A model generated the notes under the pieces. That model was not told where the DNA came from and ran no database searches. It saw only the letters and a list, made by a program, of their open reading frames with translations. Shown one piece after another: positions 46,144-54,663 of a DNA stretch of 64,000 nt. Numbering within the stretch: position 1 is the first letter of the stretch; every line of letters starts with the position of its first letter. Origin of the DNA: Salinicola acroporae (GTDB taxonomy: Bacteria > Pseudomonadota > Gammaproteobacteria > Pseudomonadales > Halomonadaceae); NCBI RefSeq assembly GCF_003206615.1, contig NZ_PZJW01000008.1, positions 80,713 through 144,712 of the forward strand. Reading direction: 5' to 3'. The position numbers were made by a program, and so were the translations under genes.

Positions 46144-47067
46144 TCAACCGGCACGACGCAGCAAGGGGCAGTCTTCAGGAACCACCAGCGGCAAAGCCTC
46201 GCGATCGAGCGAGGCGCGGAAGTGCTCGTACCGGCGTGGCTCACCATCGAGATTGAGAGGGAAAGCGCCGTCGCTATCGAACTCGACCCATGGCACGCGA
46301 AGGTAGCGCACGAACTCCCCATCCTGCGGGAGGTTCTCGAGTTCGTCGATGATGCGCTTCAGCTCACCCAGCGAATTGAAGTGACGCACGAACAGCAGCT
46401 CGAGCAGGCCATCGTCCAATCTCGCGGAAGGCGCAAGACGCTGTCCACCGCCGGCCTGGCAGCCGTTACCAATGGCCAGCATGAAGAGCGGAACCCGCGC
46501 TTCTCCCTCCGGCCAGCGCATGTGACCTTCGAAGGGCTGGTAATTCCACGCTTTCAACATGCCCATCAACGAATAGGCGCCGCCGCCCAATAGTCTCTTC
46601 AATCCTACCGGTGTGGAAGTCGTGATCTCGGCACCGAACCCGCCGGACGCCACATTGGCGAAGGCCTCGTCATCGAGCTTGCCGACATCCACCTGCCGGA
46701 TGCTGCCGATCAGGGCCAGCTTCAAGGCGTCACGCGGCCCCATCGGCAGGTTCAGGCCGTGGGCGAAGTCGTTGGCACTGCCCAACGGCAGGATGCCCAG
46801 TGCCGGACGAAGCTCCGGAGGCTGCCGCATCAGTCCGACGACGATCTCGTTGATCGAACCGTCGCCACCGCCAGCGATGATTCTCGAAGCGCCGCCTGCT
46901 ACCGCGGCATCCACCAGCCAGACGCCATCGCCGCCCTCCCAGGTGACCCGAACCTGGAGATCGTGACCTTGACGGCGCAGCTCCTCGACCGCATCGCGGA
47001 TCTCGGGCTGCTGAGCCGATTTACCATTGAGTATCAACCATGTGCTTTCCTTGCCATGACTGGCCAT
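46144..47067 (-). CDS. Lipid kinase (YegS/DgkB-like)
   Basis: The 307-residue protein belongs to the diacylglycerol-kinase-like family, which phosphorylates lipids such as phosphatidylglycerol in E. coli YegS. WLILNGKSAQQPEIRDAV opens the ATP domain, IIAGGGDGSINEIVVGL (near 70) is the GGDG nucleotide motif, and GILPLGSANDFAHGL the conserved PLGTAND-type motif. The C-terminal beta domain contains DGEPRRYEHF. It starts at the ATG at 47067; a start at 47103 would add 12 residues. Probably cotranscribed with the deaminase gene. Confidence 0.92.
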   Translation of the reverse strand: MASHGKESTWLILNGKSAQQPEIRDAVEELRRQGHDLQVRVTWEGGDGVWLVDAAVAGGASRIIAGGGDGSINEIVVGLMRQPPELRPALGILPLGSANDFAHGLNLPMGPRDALKLALIGSIRQVDVGKLDDEAFANVASGGFGAEITTSTPVGLKRLLGGGAYSLMGMLKAWNYQPFEGHMRWPEGEARVPLFMLAIGNGCQAGGGQRLAPSARLDDGLLELLFVRHFNSLGELKRIIDELENLPQDGEFVRYLRVPWVEFDSDGAFPLNLDGEPRRYEHFRASLDREALPLVVPEDCPLLRRAG

Positions 47068-47269
47068 ACCTGTCTCGTCCTTTCCCGGGGCCGGTCGATT
47101 CATCTCGGCCGTGCCGTGAAACCTCGCGCTGTCGATACGACGAACCTGCTCATTTTAGCGCGTTGGCGCCACACCGATATTCGACATGTTAAACCTCGCG
47201 CCAACGCAGCGGCGTCCCGCTCCCCGCCGGCTCTCCCGACGGCGGGGCAAGCCCTCGACACCGATCGGG

Positions 47270-48454
47270 TCACTCGCCGGCGGCGGTGTCCGCCAATCCC
47301 CTTCCGATCGCCCACAACGCCAAACCGCCACCACAACATATCAGTGCCAACGACGTCTGCGGTGCCAGCGGCGTGATCAGCAACAGCGTTGCCAGAGATG
47401 CGCCACCCCCCAGTTGGATGGCGCCCAGCAGTGCCGCCGCCGTCCCGGCCCGCTGTGGGAACGGTTCCAGCGCCAGGCTCGCCGCCGCCCCCAGCACCAT
47501 CGAGAACCCCACCGACAACAGCGCCACGGGGCCCATGAAGGTAACCACGGAAACCGGCAGTCCCCAGTACAGGCCAGCGATCAGGGCGCCCCCGCCCACC
47601 ACGACGACCAGTCCACGCTGCACGGTCGGCCTGCGACCCCAGCGTGCCATCAACCGGGGCACGACGAAGAACGCCACGGTACTGACTAGGGCATTGCCAC
47701 CAAACCAGAGGCTGAAGACCCACTCCGGCTGCCGCAGCCGGTCCATCATCACCACTGGCGCTGCCGACACATAGACCAGAATGGCGGCCATCATCGTGCT
47801 GACGAGGATGGCATAGTAGAGAAACCGCCGATGGAACAGTACCGGGCGATAACGCGACCAGCGATAGAGACGCCGTTCGATCGGCGTGTCATGGGGCCGT
47901 GTCTCCCCGAATCGCCAGCAGGCTCCCAACCACAGCAGTCCCGCGAACCCGGTCATGAAGGCAAAGTTGCTCCGCCAACCCAGCCACACCGTCAGCACCC
48001 CGCCCAGTACCGGCGCCAGTGAGGGCACCAGCGTCAGCGAACCGTTGAGATAGCTGTAGAGCTTGGCTCCTTCGATGGGCGTGTAGCTGTCACGCACCGC
48101 CGCAAAAGCCACCGTGACGGAAGCGCAGGCGCCGAATCCCTGAAGCACGCGGGAACCGTAGAGCATCTCTATCGACATGGCCGACATGCCGATCAACGCC
48201 GCGACCATGTAGATGGCGGCGCCCCCCAGCAGCACGGGGCGGCGACCGAAACGGTCTGTCAGCGGGCCAACCATGAGCTGCCCGACACCGACGCTCATCA
48301 GGAACAGAGTGATGGTCAACTGCATCGCCGCGTAGGAGCGCTCGAATTCCGTCGCCATCGCGGTCAATGCAGGCAGATAGATGTCGATCGCCAGTGGCGA
48401 CAGCATGACCGCGCCCATCAATATCCAGAAAGCCGGACGTCCTTGTTGCTGCAT
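47270..48454 (-). CDS. MFS multidrug exporter (Bcr/CflA family)
   Basis: A 394-residue, twelve-helix major facilitator of the Bcr/CflA drug-efflux group (DHA1). LSPLAIDIYLPALTAMA near the start is the D-x-Y-L-P-A-x motif of the group; VGPLTDRFGRRPVLLGGA is MFS motif A; VLQGFGACASVTVAFAAVRD is the RALQGxGAA-type motif. Substrates are probably small hydrophobic or cationic drugs, but this is not evident. Separated by about 200 bases from the lipid kinase gene, so likely separately transcribed. Confidence 0.9.
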   Translation of the reverse strand: MQQQGRPAFWILMGAVMLSPLAIDIYLPALTAMATEFERSYAAMQLTITLFLMSVGVGQLMVGPLTDRFGRRPVLLGGAAIYMVAALIGMSAMSIEMLYGSRVLQGFGACASVTVAFAAVRDSYTPIEGAKLYSYLNGSLTLVPSLAPVLGGVLTVWLGWRSNFAFMTGFAGLLWLGACWRFGETRPHDTPIERRLYRWSRYRPVLFHRRFLYYAILVSTMMAAILVYVSAAPVVMMDRLRQPEWVFSLWFGGNALVSTVAFFVVPRLMARWGRRPTVQRGLVVVVGGGALIAGLYWGLPVSVVTFMGPVALLSVGFSMVLGAAASLALEPFPQRAGTAAALLGAIQLGGGASLATLLLITPLAPQTSLALICCGGGLALWAIGRGLADTAAGE

Positions 48455-48523
48455 GACTGCCTCACCACCATTCAGGAGCGCCTACTCTATCGACTGACGG
48501 GGGAATGACAACCATTCTCGATG

Positions 48524-49219
48524 TCAATCCCCCGTTGGAGAGAGCTGGAACTCCAACAGCCGCTCATGGTCACGAAGATCGGCGGCCAGTGGCGGGATGT
48601 ACTTGCGGTCATGCGTGCGCAACATCATGCGGTACTCGAACTGCCGGCCATCGTCGCGCGTCCGGTAGCTCAGGCTCTCGACCCTGAATCGGTGAGACGC
48701 CATCAGGTCATGGATCTGCGTTTCGGACATCACGCTACCACTGTCGAAACGCAGGATGCAGCGGGCAAAGATCCGACTCGGCATACGCCCCTCCACCACC
48801 CGGAAAAGGGAAAGCGTCAGCAAGGTGACCGCTGTCGCCACCACGGCCGGAAACAGAAAACCAATGCCATAGAGGATGCCCAGCGTGGATGTGACCCAGA
48901 TCGAGGCGGCCGTGGTCAGTCCCCGGACCGTCAATCCCTCCTTGAAGATCACGCCGGCACCCAGGAACCCGATACCGGTCATGATCCCTTGAGCCATCCG
49001 GGTGGGGTCGGTGCGAACAGTCGCTTCCGGAACGTTGGTGCCCAGCCACTGCCACTGGTAGACCGTGACCATCATCAGCAGTGCCGACGACACGCAGACC
49101 AGCGCATGGGTGCGAAAGCCCGCCGGCCGGCCATGAAAGGTCCGCTCCAGCCCGATCAGGCTACCCGCCAGCCAGGCCAACCCCAAGTGAATCAACATTG
49201 TCCAGGACTCTGGCGACAT
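48524..49219 (-). CDS. MgtC/SapB-family membrane protein
   Basis: A 231-residue protein with the N-terminal MgtC/SapB membrane domain: LAWLAGSLIGLERTFHGRPAGFRTHALV (read in pieces, near 14-42) and GIMTGIGFLGAGVIFKEGLTVRGLTTAASIW. The two signatures ERxxxxRPAGxRTH and GFLGAGxI are intact. The C-terminal 90 residues form a small cytoplasmic domain. In pathogens MgtC modulates the F1Fo ATP synthase and supports survival at low Mg; most environmental homologues are of unknown function. Confidence 0.92.
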   Translation of the reverse strand: MSPESWTMLIHLGLAWLAGSLIGLERTFHGRPAGFRTHALVCVSSALLMMVTVYQWQWLGTNVPEATVRTDPTRMAQGIMTGIGFLGAGVIFKEGLTVRGLTTAASIWVTSTLGILYGIGFLFPAVVATAVTLLTLSLFRVVEGRMPSRIFARCILRFDSGSVMSETQIHDLMASHRFRVESLSYRTRDDGRQFEYRMMLRTHDRKYIPPLAADLRDHERLLEFQLSPTGD

Positions 49220-49350
49220 ACTTGGCTATCTCCCTGTCGTGTTTACGACTATCGTTCAAGCATAGCGCCTGTGAACGGCCACCGCAGAAGCCTCGGCGGT
49301 GTCTTCCGTGCCCGCGCCTTGCCACTTTCCAGCCATCGAGGAATGAACGC

Positions 49351-50199
49351 TTGAGCAAACGTCACAATCTCACCCCGCCCAGCCGTGTGCAAAAAGACGA
49401 GGAAGAACATGACCTTCAGCTCAACGGCGAGGAGTTGCCCTCACGCGCCGCTGCCGTGCACGAATCCATCAGGGAGGAGGGGGAAACGGAGTTGAGCCGG
49501 ACGGTATCGGCGCTGCTCTGGTCCGCCATCGCCGCCGGCCTGTCGATGAGCTTCTCGATGCTGGCGAAGGGCCTGTTGCGCGCGCACCTGCCGGACAACG
49601 ATATCGGCTTTTTGATCGAGTCGCTGGGCTATACGGTGGGGTTCCTGGTGGTCATCATGGCCCGCCAGCAGCTCTTCACCGAAAATACCGTGACGGCGGT
49701 GCTTCCCGTGATGAGTCAGCCCCGGCTCGGCAAGTTCTTATGCCTGCTCCGGCTCTGGGGTGTGGTGCTGATCGGCAACCTGGTCGGTGTCGCCGTCTCC
49801 GCCTGGGCCATCCTGGCGCTGCCGATCTTCTCGCTGCAGACCCACGAGGCGTTCCTCGCCCTGGGCGAGCATATCCTCGAAAATACCCCGATGCAGATGT
49901 TCGCCAAGGGCATCGTGGCCGGGTGGATGATCGCGACAATGGTCTGGCTGCTGCCCAGCGCGGGAAGCGCCAAGATCTGGGTCATCCTGATCGTGACCTA
50001 CCTCGTCGCGATCGGCGAGTTCACGCATATCATCGTTGGCTCCACCGAGGTGATGTACCTGGTCTTCTCCGGTCACGCCAGCTGGTCGGAATATCTCTTC
50101 CATTTCGGCTTCCCCACCCTGCTCGGCAATGTCGTCGGAGGCACCTTCATCTTCGCCCTGATCAGCCACGCCCAGATCCGCAGCGATAGCGATCGCTGA
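49351..50199 (+). CDS. Formate/nitrite transporter family protein (YfdC-like)
   Basis: The 282-residue protein is an FNT-fold channel, closest in plan to the E. coli inner-membrane protein YfdC. I chose the TTG at 49351 because GAGGA lies 8 bases upstream; no ATG in this frame gives the conserved acidic N-terminus (KDEEEHDLQLNGEELPSRA). Six membrane helices follow (about 55-275), with LSMSFSMLAKGLLRAHLP, GFLVVIMARQQLFTENTV, and GNVVGGTFIFALISH. The substrate is unknown; YfdC-like members lack the clear formate-selectivity features. Confidence 0.82.
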   Translation: MSKRHNLTPPSRVQKDEEEHDLQLNGEELPSRAAAVHESIREEGETELSRTVSALLWSAIAAGLSMSFSMLAKGLLRAHLPDNDIGFLIESLGYTVGFLVVIMARQQLFTENTVTAVLPVMSQPRLGKFLCLLRLWGVVLIGNLVGVAVSAWAILALPIFSLQTHEAFLALGEHILENTPMQMFAKGIVAGWMIATMVWLLPSAGSAKIWVILIVTYLVAIGEFTHIIVGSTEVMYLVFSGHASWSEYLFHFGFPTLLGNVVGGTFIFALISHAQIRSDSDR

Positions 50200-50300
50200 G
50201 ACCTGGATGCAAAGATACCGCGGGCGTCCCGGCGCCCGCCCTGCACTTCAAGGCCGCCGGTCGATTCAAGTCCTGCCGCCCGCTCGCCGATACAGGCCTA

Positions 50301-50448
50301 GGGCCTGCTCACACGATACGCCGCGAACGCCAAATGCGTTGAGTCAAGGCGCGAGACGCCGACAAGGATTGTTTCCTTGTCCAGTCACGCAACGAAGCCT
50401 GGGCGTATTTGACGCGCAACCCGAAGGGACGGGACGTGGGACAGGCCC
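50301..50448. repeat. 148-bp imperfect palindromic non-coding element
   Basis: The element starts GGGCCTG and ends CAGGCCC. Near its centre is a perfect hairpin, GACAAGGA with TCCTTGTC around TTGTT (50361-50381). Between the ends and the centre the arms are partly complementary (AACGCCAAATGCG against CGTATTTGACGCG), so the whole stretch can fold into one long stem. It sits in a gap between the FNT gene and a lipoprotein gene. This is the form of a dispersed palindromic repeat (REP/MITE class), but a second copy was not found in the window. Confidence 0.62.
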
Positions 50449-50502
50449 AACAACCCTCGAGCCCACATCGAGTCACGATCAGCGAACGGGAACATTGCAT
50501 TC

Positions 50503-51168
50503 ATGTCATTCAGGACCTGGGCCATAGTCTGTGGCGCGGCCGCGCTCTCCGGCTGCTTCGGCGTCAACACTTCCCAGGCCCCGCTGGCCACCACCTACCC
50601 GGCGACCACCCAGCAGCGCATGCAGGCCGCCTACCACTGGGAGGTACTGGCACAGCACGAGGCCCGGGCCATCATGGCCGACCGTCGGCTCGACCGGCGC
50701 GCGCTCTATATCAAGCCCCCCGAGACCGAAACCGCCTTCAGCCGCGGCTTTCGCTCGTTGCTGACCAGCGAGCTGGTGAAACAGGGCGCCACGGTCAGGA
50801 CCAGCGATCTCGGCGCAGCCACCGTCACCTTCGACGTGCAGGTCGTGGCGCACCGGGATCGCCAGCCGATCCGCCCACCCCAGGGCGCGTTGACCGCCCT
50901 GGCGGCGGGTATCGCGGTGGCGACGATACCGTTCAACCACTGGCGCGAGCCCGCGCTGGCGCTGATCCCTGCCGCCGGGTTGGTCGATCTGTTCAGCGGT
51001 AGCTGGACGTCTGAGAGCGACGAGGAGGTGATCATCACGGTCCAGGCCGACGAGTACCAGACCCTGCTCTACTCCTCCTCCAACCTCTACTACATCAACC
51101 CCGGCGATAGCGGCCAGTACGGCCGAGCGGCGGCTGCCGGCCAGCTCAAGGTATCGTCGCAATGGTAA
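50503..51168 (+). CDS. Putative outer-membrane lipoprotein
   Basis: A 221-residue protein with a lipoprotein signal peptide: AIVCGAAALSGC at 7-18, cleavage before Cys18. The mature part has no family I recognise. It contains a helical N-terminal region, an Ala-rich hydrophobic stretch (ALTALAAGIAVATIPF) near 127-143, and a C-terminal part rich in Ser/Tyr/Asn (LLYSSSNLYYINPGDSG) that looks beta-rich. The next gene, encoding a FlgO-like lipoprotein, starts within 25 bases of its stop, so the two probably act together at the outer membrane. Confidence 0.75.
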   Translation: MSFRTWAIVCGAAALSGCFGVNTSQAPLATTYPATTQQRMQAAYHWEVLAQHEARAIMADRRLDRRALYIKPPETETAFSRGFRSLLTSELVKQGATVRTSDLGAATVTFDVQVVAHRDRQPIRPPQGALTALAAGIAVATIPFNHWREPALALIPAAGLVDLFSGSWTSESDEEVIITVQADEYQTLLYSSSNLYYINPGDSGQYGRAAAAGQLKVSSQW

Positions 51169-51191
51169 GCCACAGCAGAGAGAGTTCCGCG

Positions 51192-51740
51192 ATGCCCCTA
51201 TCTTCCTGCGCTCGGCTTTGGCTGCTCGTGCTGCTGCTGGCGGCACTGGCGGGCTGCTCGGCGCTCGATCCCAACGGCCACCCTCACCAGCCGACCACCC
51301 TGGAGCGGGTCGACTCGGCGGCCAAGACGTTGGTCGAGAACCACCGGGGACGGCTCGACGACGCCGCGCCGCTGGTCGCCACCACTTTCGTCGACGTCGA
51401 CCACCTCGGGCAATCCTCGACCCTGGGCCGCACCCTGAGCGAAATGTTCGTCTCGCGGCTGGTTGAATCGGGCCTGCCGGTGATCGAGGTCAAGCTGCGC
51501 AACAGCCTCTACATCGAGGAGAATACCGGCGAGCTGATCCTGTCGCGTAACGTGCAGCGGCTGAGTCAGGATTACGACGCCAGCGCCGTGCTGGTGGGCA
51601 CCTACGCCCGGGCCCAGGACCGGCTGTTCATCAATGTCCGGGTGGTACGTATCGCCGATCGCGCCATCCTCGGCGCGACCAGCTTCGCGCTGCCGCTCAA
51701 CAATGATCTGCGCACACTGCTGCCCCCCAGCTATCCCTGA
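51192..51740 (+). CDS. FlgO-family outer-membrane lipoprotein
   Basis: The 182-residue protein has a lipoprotein signal (LLLAALAGC, Cys at about residue 20) and a FlgO domain (about 35-180): AAKTLVENHRGRLDDAAPLVATTFVDVDHLGQSSTLGR (read in pieces), LGRTLSEMFVSRLVESGLPV, and ASAVLVGTYARAQDRLFINVRVVR. FlgO helps build the outer-membrane part of the Vibrio flagellum, but similar domains also occur outside flagellar loci. An ATG at 51162 overlapping the previous stop is an alternative start. No flagellar gene is nearby. Confidence 0.83.
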   Translation: MPLSSCARLWLLVLLLAALAGCSALDPNGHPHQPTTLERVDSAAKTLVENHRGRLDDAAPLVATTFVDVDHLGQSSTLGRTLSEMFVSRLVESGLPVIEVKLRNSLYIEENTGELILSRNVQRLSQDYDASAVLVGTYARAQDRLFINVRVVRIADRAILGATSFALPLNNDLRTLLPPSYP

Positions 51741-51773
51741 ATCCGGCGGACAGCATTAGCCTGGAAAACGTAT

Positions 51774-51796
51774 AAGGGCGCCCCAGGGGCGCCCTT
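51774..51796. terminator. Convergent terminator between flgO-like gene and leuA
   Basis: AAGGGCGCCCC and GGGGCGCCCTT form an 11-bp near-perfect palindrome around A. The plus side is followed by CTCG and the minus side by ATACG, so U-tracts are poor, but the position between two converging genes suits a shared terminator. Confidence 0.7.
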
Positions 51797-51828
51797 CTCG
51801 TCTTCCACACCTGACGTCAGACTGGCGT

Positions 51829-53535
51829 TCAGTCGACGGTGGTCGCACGCGCGTCGCTCGCCTGCGACTCCCGCTGCGCCCCGGCCAAGTTGATCCCGGA
51901 GAGGATCGCCTTGAGCGACGCACTGACGGTGTCGCTGTCCTCGGCGACGGCGCAGACGCGCTGCCCGTCGACATTGAGCTGGACGAACGCAATGGCGTTG
52001 GCCTCGCTGTCGCCCCCCAGCGAGTGCTCGGCGTAGTCGATGATGCCGACACTGACGCCGGAATGCTTCTGCCACGCGTCGGTGAAGGAGGACATCGCGC
52101 CGTTGCCCTTGCCGGAGAGACGCAGCGTCTCGGCGCCCTGCCACAGGGTCACCTCGATGCCTTCGTGCTGCCCTTTGGAGAGACGATAGTCGGCCAGCGA
52201 CAACGGTGATTCGCTGGTGAACCGGTCGAACATGACTTGGCGGATGATTTCGCTGGAGAGTTCGCTGGCCCGCTTCTCGCTCTCCTGCTGCACGTAAGGC
52301 GCCAGCGCCAGCATCATCCAGCGCGGCAGGCTGATGCCGTAGTCGCGCTCGAGCAGGAACGCCATGCCGCCCTTGCCGGACTGGCTATTGACCCGGATCA
52401 CCGCCTGGTAGTCGCGACCGATGTCATGGGGATCGATCGGCAGATAGGCTACCTGCCACGGCTCATCCGGCTTCTGCTTCTTGAGCGATTTGCGGATCGC
52501 ATCCTGATGGCTGCCGGAGAAGGCGGTGTAGACCATCTCGCCGACCCACGGGTGGCGGGGGTGAATCGGAATATTGGTGCACTCGTTGACCACTTCGATG
52601 ATCTCGTCCGGCCGCGACAGGTCGAGTTCCGGATCGATCCCCTGGCTATAGAGATTCATCGCGAGGGTGACGATGTCCATGTTGCCAGTGCGCTCGCCGT
52701 TGCCAAGCAGCGTGCCCTCGACGCGCTCGGCACCGGCCAGCAGTGCCAGTTCCGCGGAGGCGACCGCCCCGCCGCGATCGTTGTGGGTATGAATCGAGAT
52801 GATCACGCTGTCGCGATTCTTGATGTGCTGGCAGAAGTACTCGATCTGATCGGCGTGATGATGTGGCCCGGCCACTTCGACCGTGGTCGGCAGGTTGAGA
52901 ATGCACTTGCGACTCGGGGTCGGTTGCCAGACGTCCATGACCGCTTCGCAGATACGCAGCGAGAAGTCGATCTCGGTGCTGGAAAAGCTCTCAGGGGTGT
53001 ACTCGAACCGCCACTCCACGTCCGGGTAGCGCTCGGCATAGGTCTTGACCCAGGTCGCCCCCTGCATCGCGATATCGACAATGCCATCGCGATCCATCTC
53101 GAACACCCGCTCGCGCTGCACGGTCGAGGTCGAGTTATAGAGGTGGACGATGGCACGCTTGGCACCGACCAGCGATTCGAAGGTCTTCTCGATCAGGTGC
53201 TCGCGACACTGCACCAGCACGGCAATGGTCACGTCATCGGGGATCTGGTCATCCTCGATCAACCAGCGAACGAAGTCGTAGTCGGGCTGGCTCGCCGACG
53301 GGAATCCCACCATGACTTCCTTGATCCCCACCTTGACGATCTGATGCCAGAACCGCTTCTTCTGCTCGACGCTCATCGGTTCCAGTAGTGCCTGGTTGCC
53401 ATCGCGCAGGTCTTCGCTGACCCAGATCGGTGCGTGATCGAGATTACGATCCGGCCACTGGCGGTCGAAGGCGGGAACCCGGGGAGCCGGGCGGTATTTT
53501 CTGTGATCAAAGGCGCGATGATCGAAGGCAGACAT
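51829..53535 (-). CDS. leuA: 2-isopropylmalate synthase (long type)
   Basis: LeuA condenses 2-oxoisovalerate and acetyl-CoA, the committed step of leucine synthesis. The 568-residue protein is the longer form common in Pseudomonas and actinobacteria. The metal-binding Asp is in WVSEDLRDGNQALLEPM (near 40), HTHNDRGGAVASAELAL holds the metal-ligand His pair, and GNGERTGNMDIVTLAMN is also conserved. The C-terminal regulatory domain for leucine feedback is present (from about 440, LADYRLSKGQHEGIEV). I chose the ATG at 53535 with AGGATGG 5-8 bases upstream. It is far from leuCDB, and diverges from an Lrp-type gene. Confidence 0.96.
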   Translation of the reverse strand: MSAFDHRAFDHRKYRPAPRVPAFDRQWPDRNLDHAPIWVSEDLRDGNQALLEPMSVEQKKRFWHQIVKVGIKEVMVGFPSASQPDYDFVRWLIEDDQIPDDVTIAVLVQCREHLIEKTFESLVGAKRAIVHLYNSTSTVQRERVFEMDRDGIVDIAMQGATWVKTYAERYPDVEWRFEYTPESFSSTEIDFSLRICEAVMDVWQPTPSRKCILNLPTTVEVAGPHHHADQIEYFCQHIKNRDSVIISIHTHNDRGGAVASAELALLAGAERVEGTLLGNGERTGNMDIVTLAMNLYSQGIDPELDLSRPDEIIEVVNECTNIPIHPRHPWVGEMVYTAFSGSHQDAIRKSLKKQKPDEPWQVAYLPIDPHDIGRDYQAVIRVNSQSGKGGMAFLLERDYGISLPRWMMLALAPYVQQESEKRASELSSEIIRQVMFDRFTSESPLSLADYRLSKGQHEGIEVTLWQGAETLRLSGKGNGAMSSFTDAWQKHSGVSVGIIDYAEHSLGGDSEANAIAFVQLNVDGQRVCAVAEDSDTVSASLKAILSGINLAGAQRESQASDARATTVD

Positions 53536-53633
53536 GGCAACCATCCTGACGAGGTAGAAGAGCCGAAGGATTGTAGGGCGCGCCGCTGGAGCGAACCCCG
53601 CTGTCGGGCCACCGCGGATCGCGGCGGACGCGA

Positions 53634-53663
53634 GGGCAGGTCCCCGGATGCGGGGGCCTGCCC
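53634..53663. promoter_or_regulatory. GC-rich hairpin in the leuA leader
   Basis: GGGCAGG-T-CCCCG pairs with CGGGG-G-CCTGCCC around GATG, a 13-bp stem with one mismatch or wobble. It lies about 100 bases upstream of leuA, between leuA and the divergent lrp gene. On the leuA strand it follows a short stretch of leucine codons (CTT ACA CTG TCT CTG CTG). No U-tract follows. Confidence 0.5.
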
Positions 53664-53791
53664 GAAGCTGCTTGTGGCAGCAGAGACAGTGTAAGGTTTT
53701 TGTGCCGACAGGACATTGCGAAGATCGATCTTTTCCGTCGCCCGATGGCATAATCTGCCAATCAAACGACAACCAGAGGCAGATATTGCCA

Positions 53792-54277
53792 ATGAAATCT
53801 CCCCATCCCCCACCACTCGACCGCTACGACCGGCGCATTCTCGAACTGATCCAGCAGGAAGGCCGGATCAGCAACCAGGAACTGGCCGAGCGCATCGGCC
53901 TTTCGCCCTCGCCTTGCCTGCGCCGCCTGCGCGCGCTGGAGGAGAGCGGCCTGATCCTCGGTTATCGCGCCCTGGTCGACGCGCGGCAGCTCGGCTACCG
54001 GCTGATGGCGCTAGTGCACATCTCGATGGATCGCCACACCCCGGAGCGCTTCGCCAACTTCGAGCGCCAAGTGGCGGCGCTGCCCCAGGTCCAGGAGTGC
54101 CTGATGATCACCGGCCAGGAGGTCGACTACCAGCTCAAGATCCGGGTCGAGGACATGGACGACTATCAGCAGCTTCTGCTGCAGCATATTACGCCGATCG
54201 AGGGCGTCTCCGGCGTCCACTCCAACTTCGTGCTGCGTCCAGTGTTCGAAAATCGCGGCGTGCCGGTGGCGCCCTGA
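53792..54277 (+). CDS. Lrp/AsnC-family regulator, divergent from leuA
   Basis: A 161-residue Lrp/AsnC regulator. The helix-turn-helix occupies about 10-60 (ILELIQQEGRISNQELAERIGLSPSPCLRRLRALEESG), and the C-terminal RAM/AsnC ligand domain about 72-150 (MALVHISMDRHTPERFANFERQVAALPQVQECLMITGQEVDYQL, read in pieces). AGAGGC precedes the ATG at 53792. By position it may control leuA, and an amino acid such as leucine is the likely ligand; both are inference. CATAAT at 53748 could be its -10 hexamer. Confidence 0.93.
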   Translation: MKSPHPPPLDRYDRRILELIQQEGRISNQELAERIGLSPSPCLRRLRALEESGLILGYRALVDARQLGYRLMALVHISMDRHTPERFANFERQVAALPQVQECLMITGQEVDYQLKIRVEDMDDYQQLLLQHITPIEGVSGVHSNFVLRPVFENRGVPVAP

Positions 54278-54663
54278 CTGCGTATCCGGCACTGACGCCG
54301 AAGCGCCCCGCGCCTCGATTGGCCACCCCGGCATCGGGCGTGCTGGAATGTCGTGACCGCCGTCTCACGCGGCATGCGAATTCGGCCATGTCCGAAAAGT
54401 ACTACGCTTGCCCATACGGCGTTAGACATCGGCTCAATGAACCTCGTTCAGAACGTCCGAAGGACGGCTAGGAGGGCTAGCGGAGCGAGTCACATGCTCA
54501 TTGATACCGCGTAGACTGGCACGCTATCCCGGTCTGCGCTCTCGCCGATTTTTTGCAGTAGCCACGCGTCCAGGTCTTGCCTAGGCTCGTCGACTTTTGA
54601 GGCAAAGCCTGGACCATACCCATGCATGACAACGCGCAACCCATCACAACACAGGACAATGCC
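54278..54663. other. Intergenic region before the IalB-like gene
   Basis: About 385 bases with no supported gene. Near its end an imperfect inverted repeat, CCAGG(TC)TTGCCT with AGGCAA(AG)CCTGG (54570-54612), could form a leader hairpin for the next gene; it has two mismatches and a 17-base loop. Nothing else stands out. Confidence 0.4.

Noticed and set aside
52237-53388. A 383-codon plus-strand frame opposite leuA
   Set aside because: leuA is complete on the minus strand; the plus frame has no family features.
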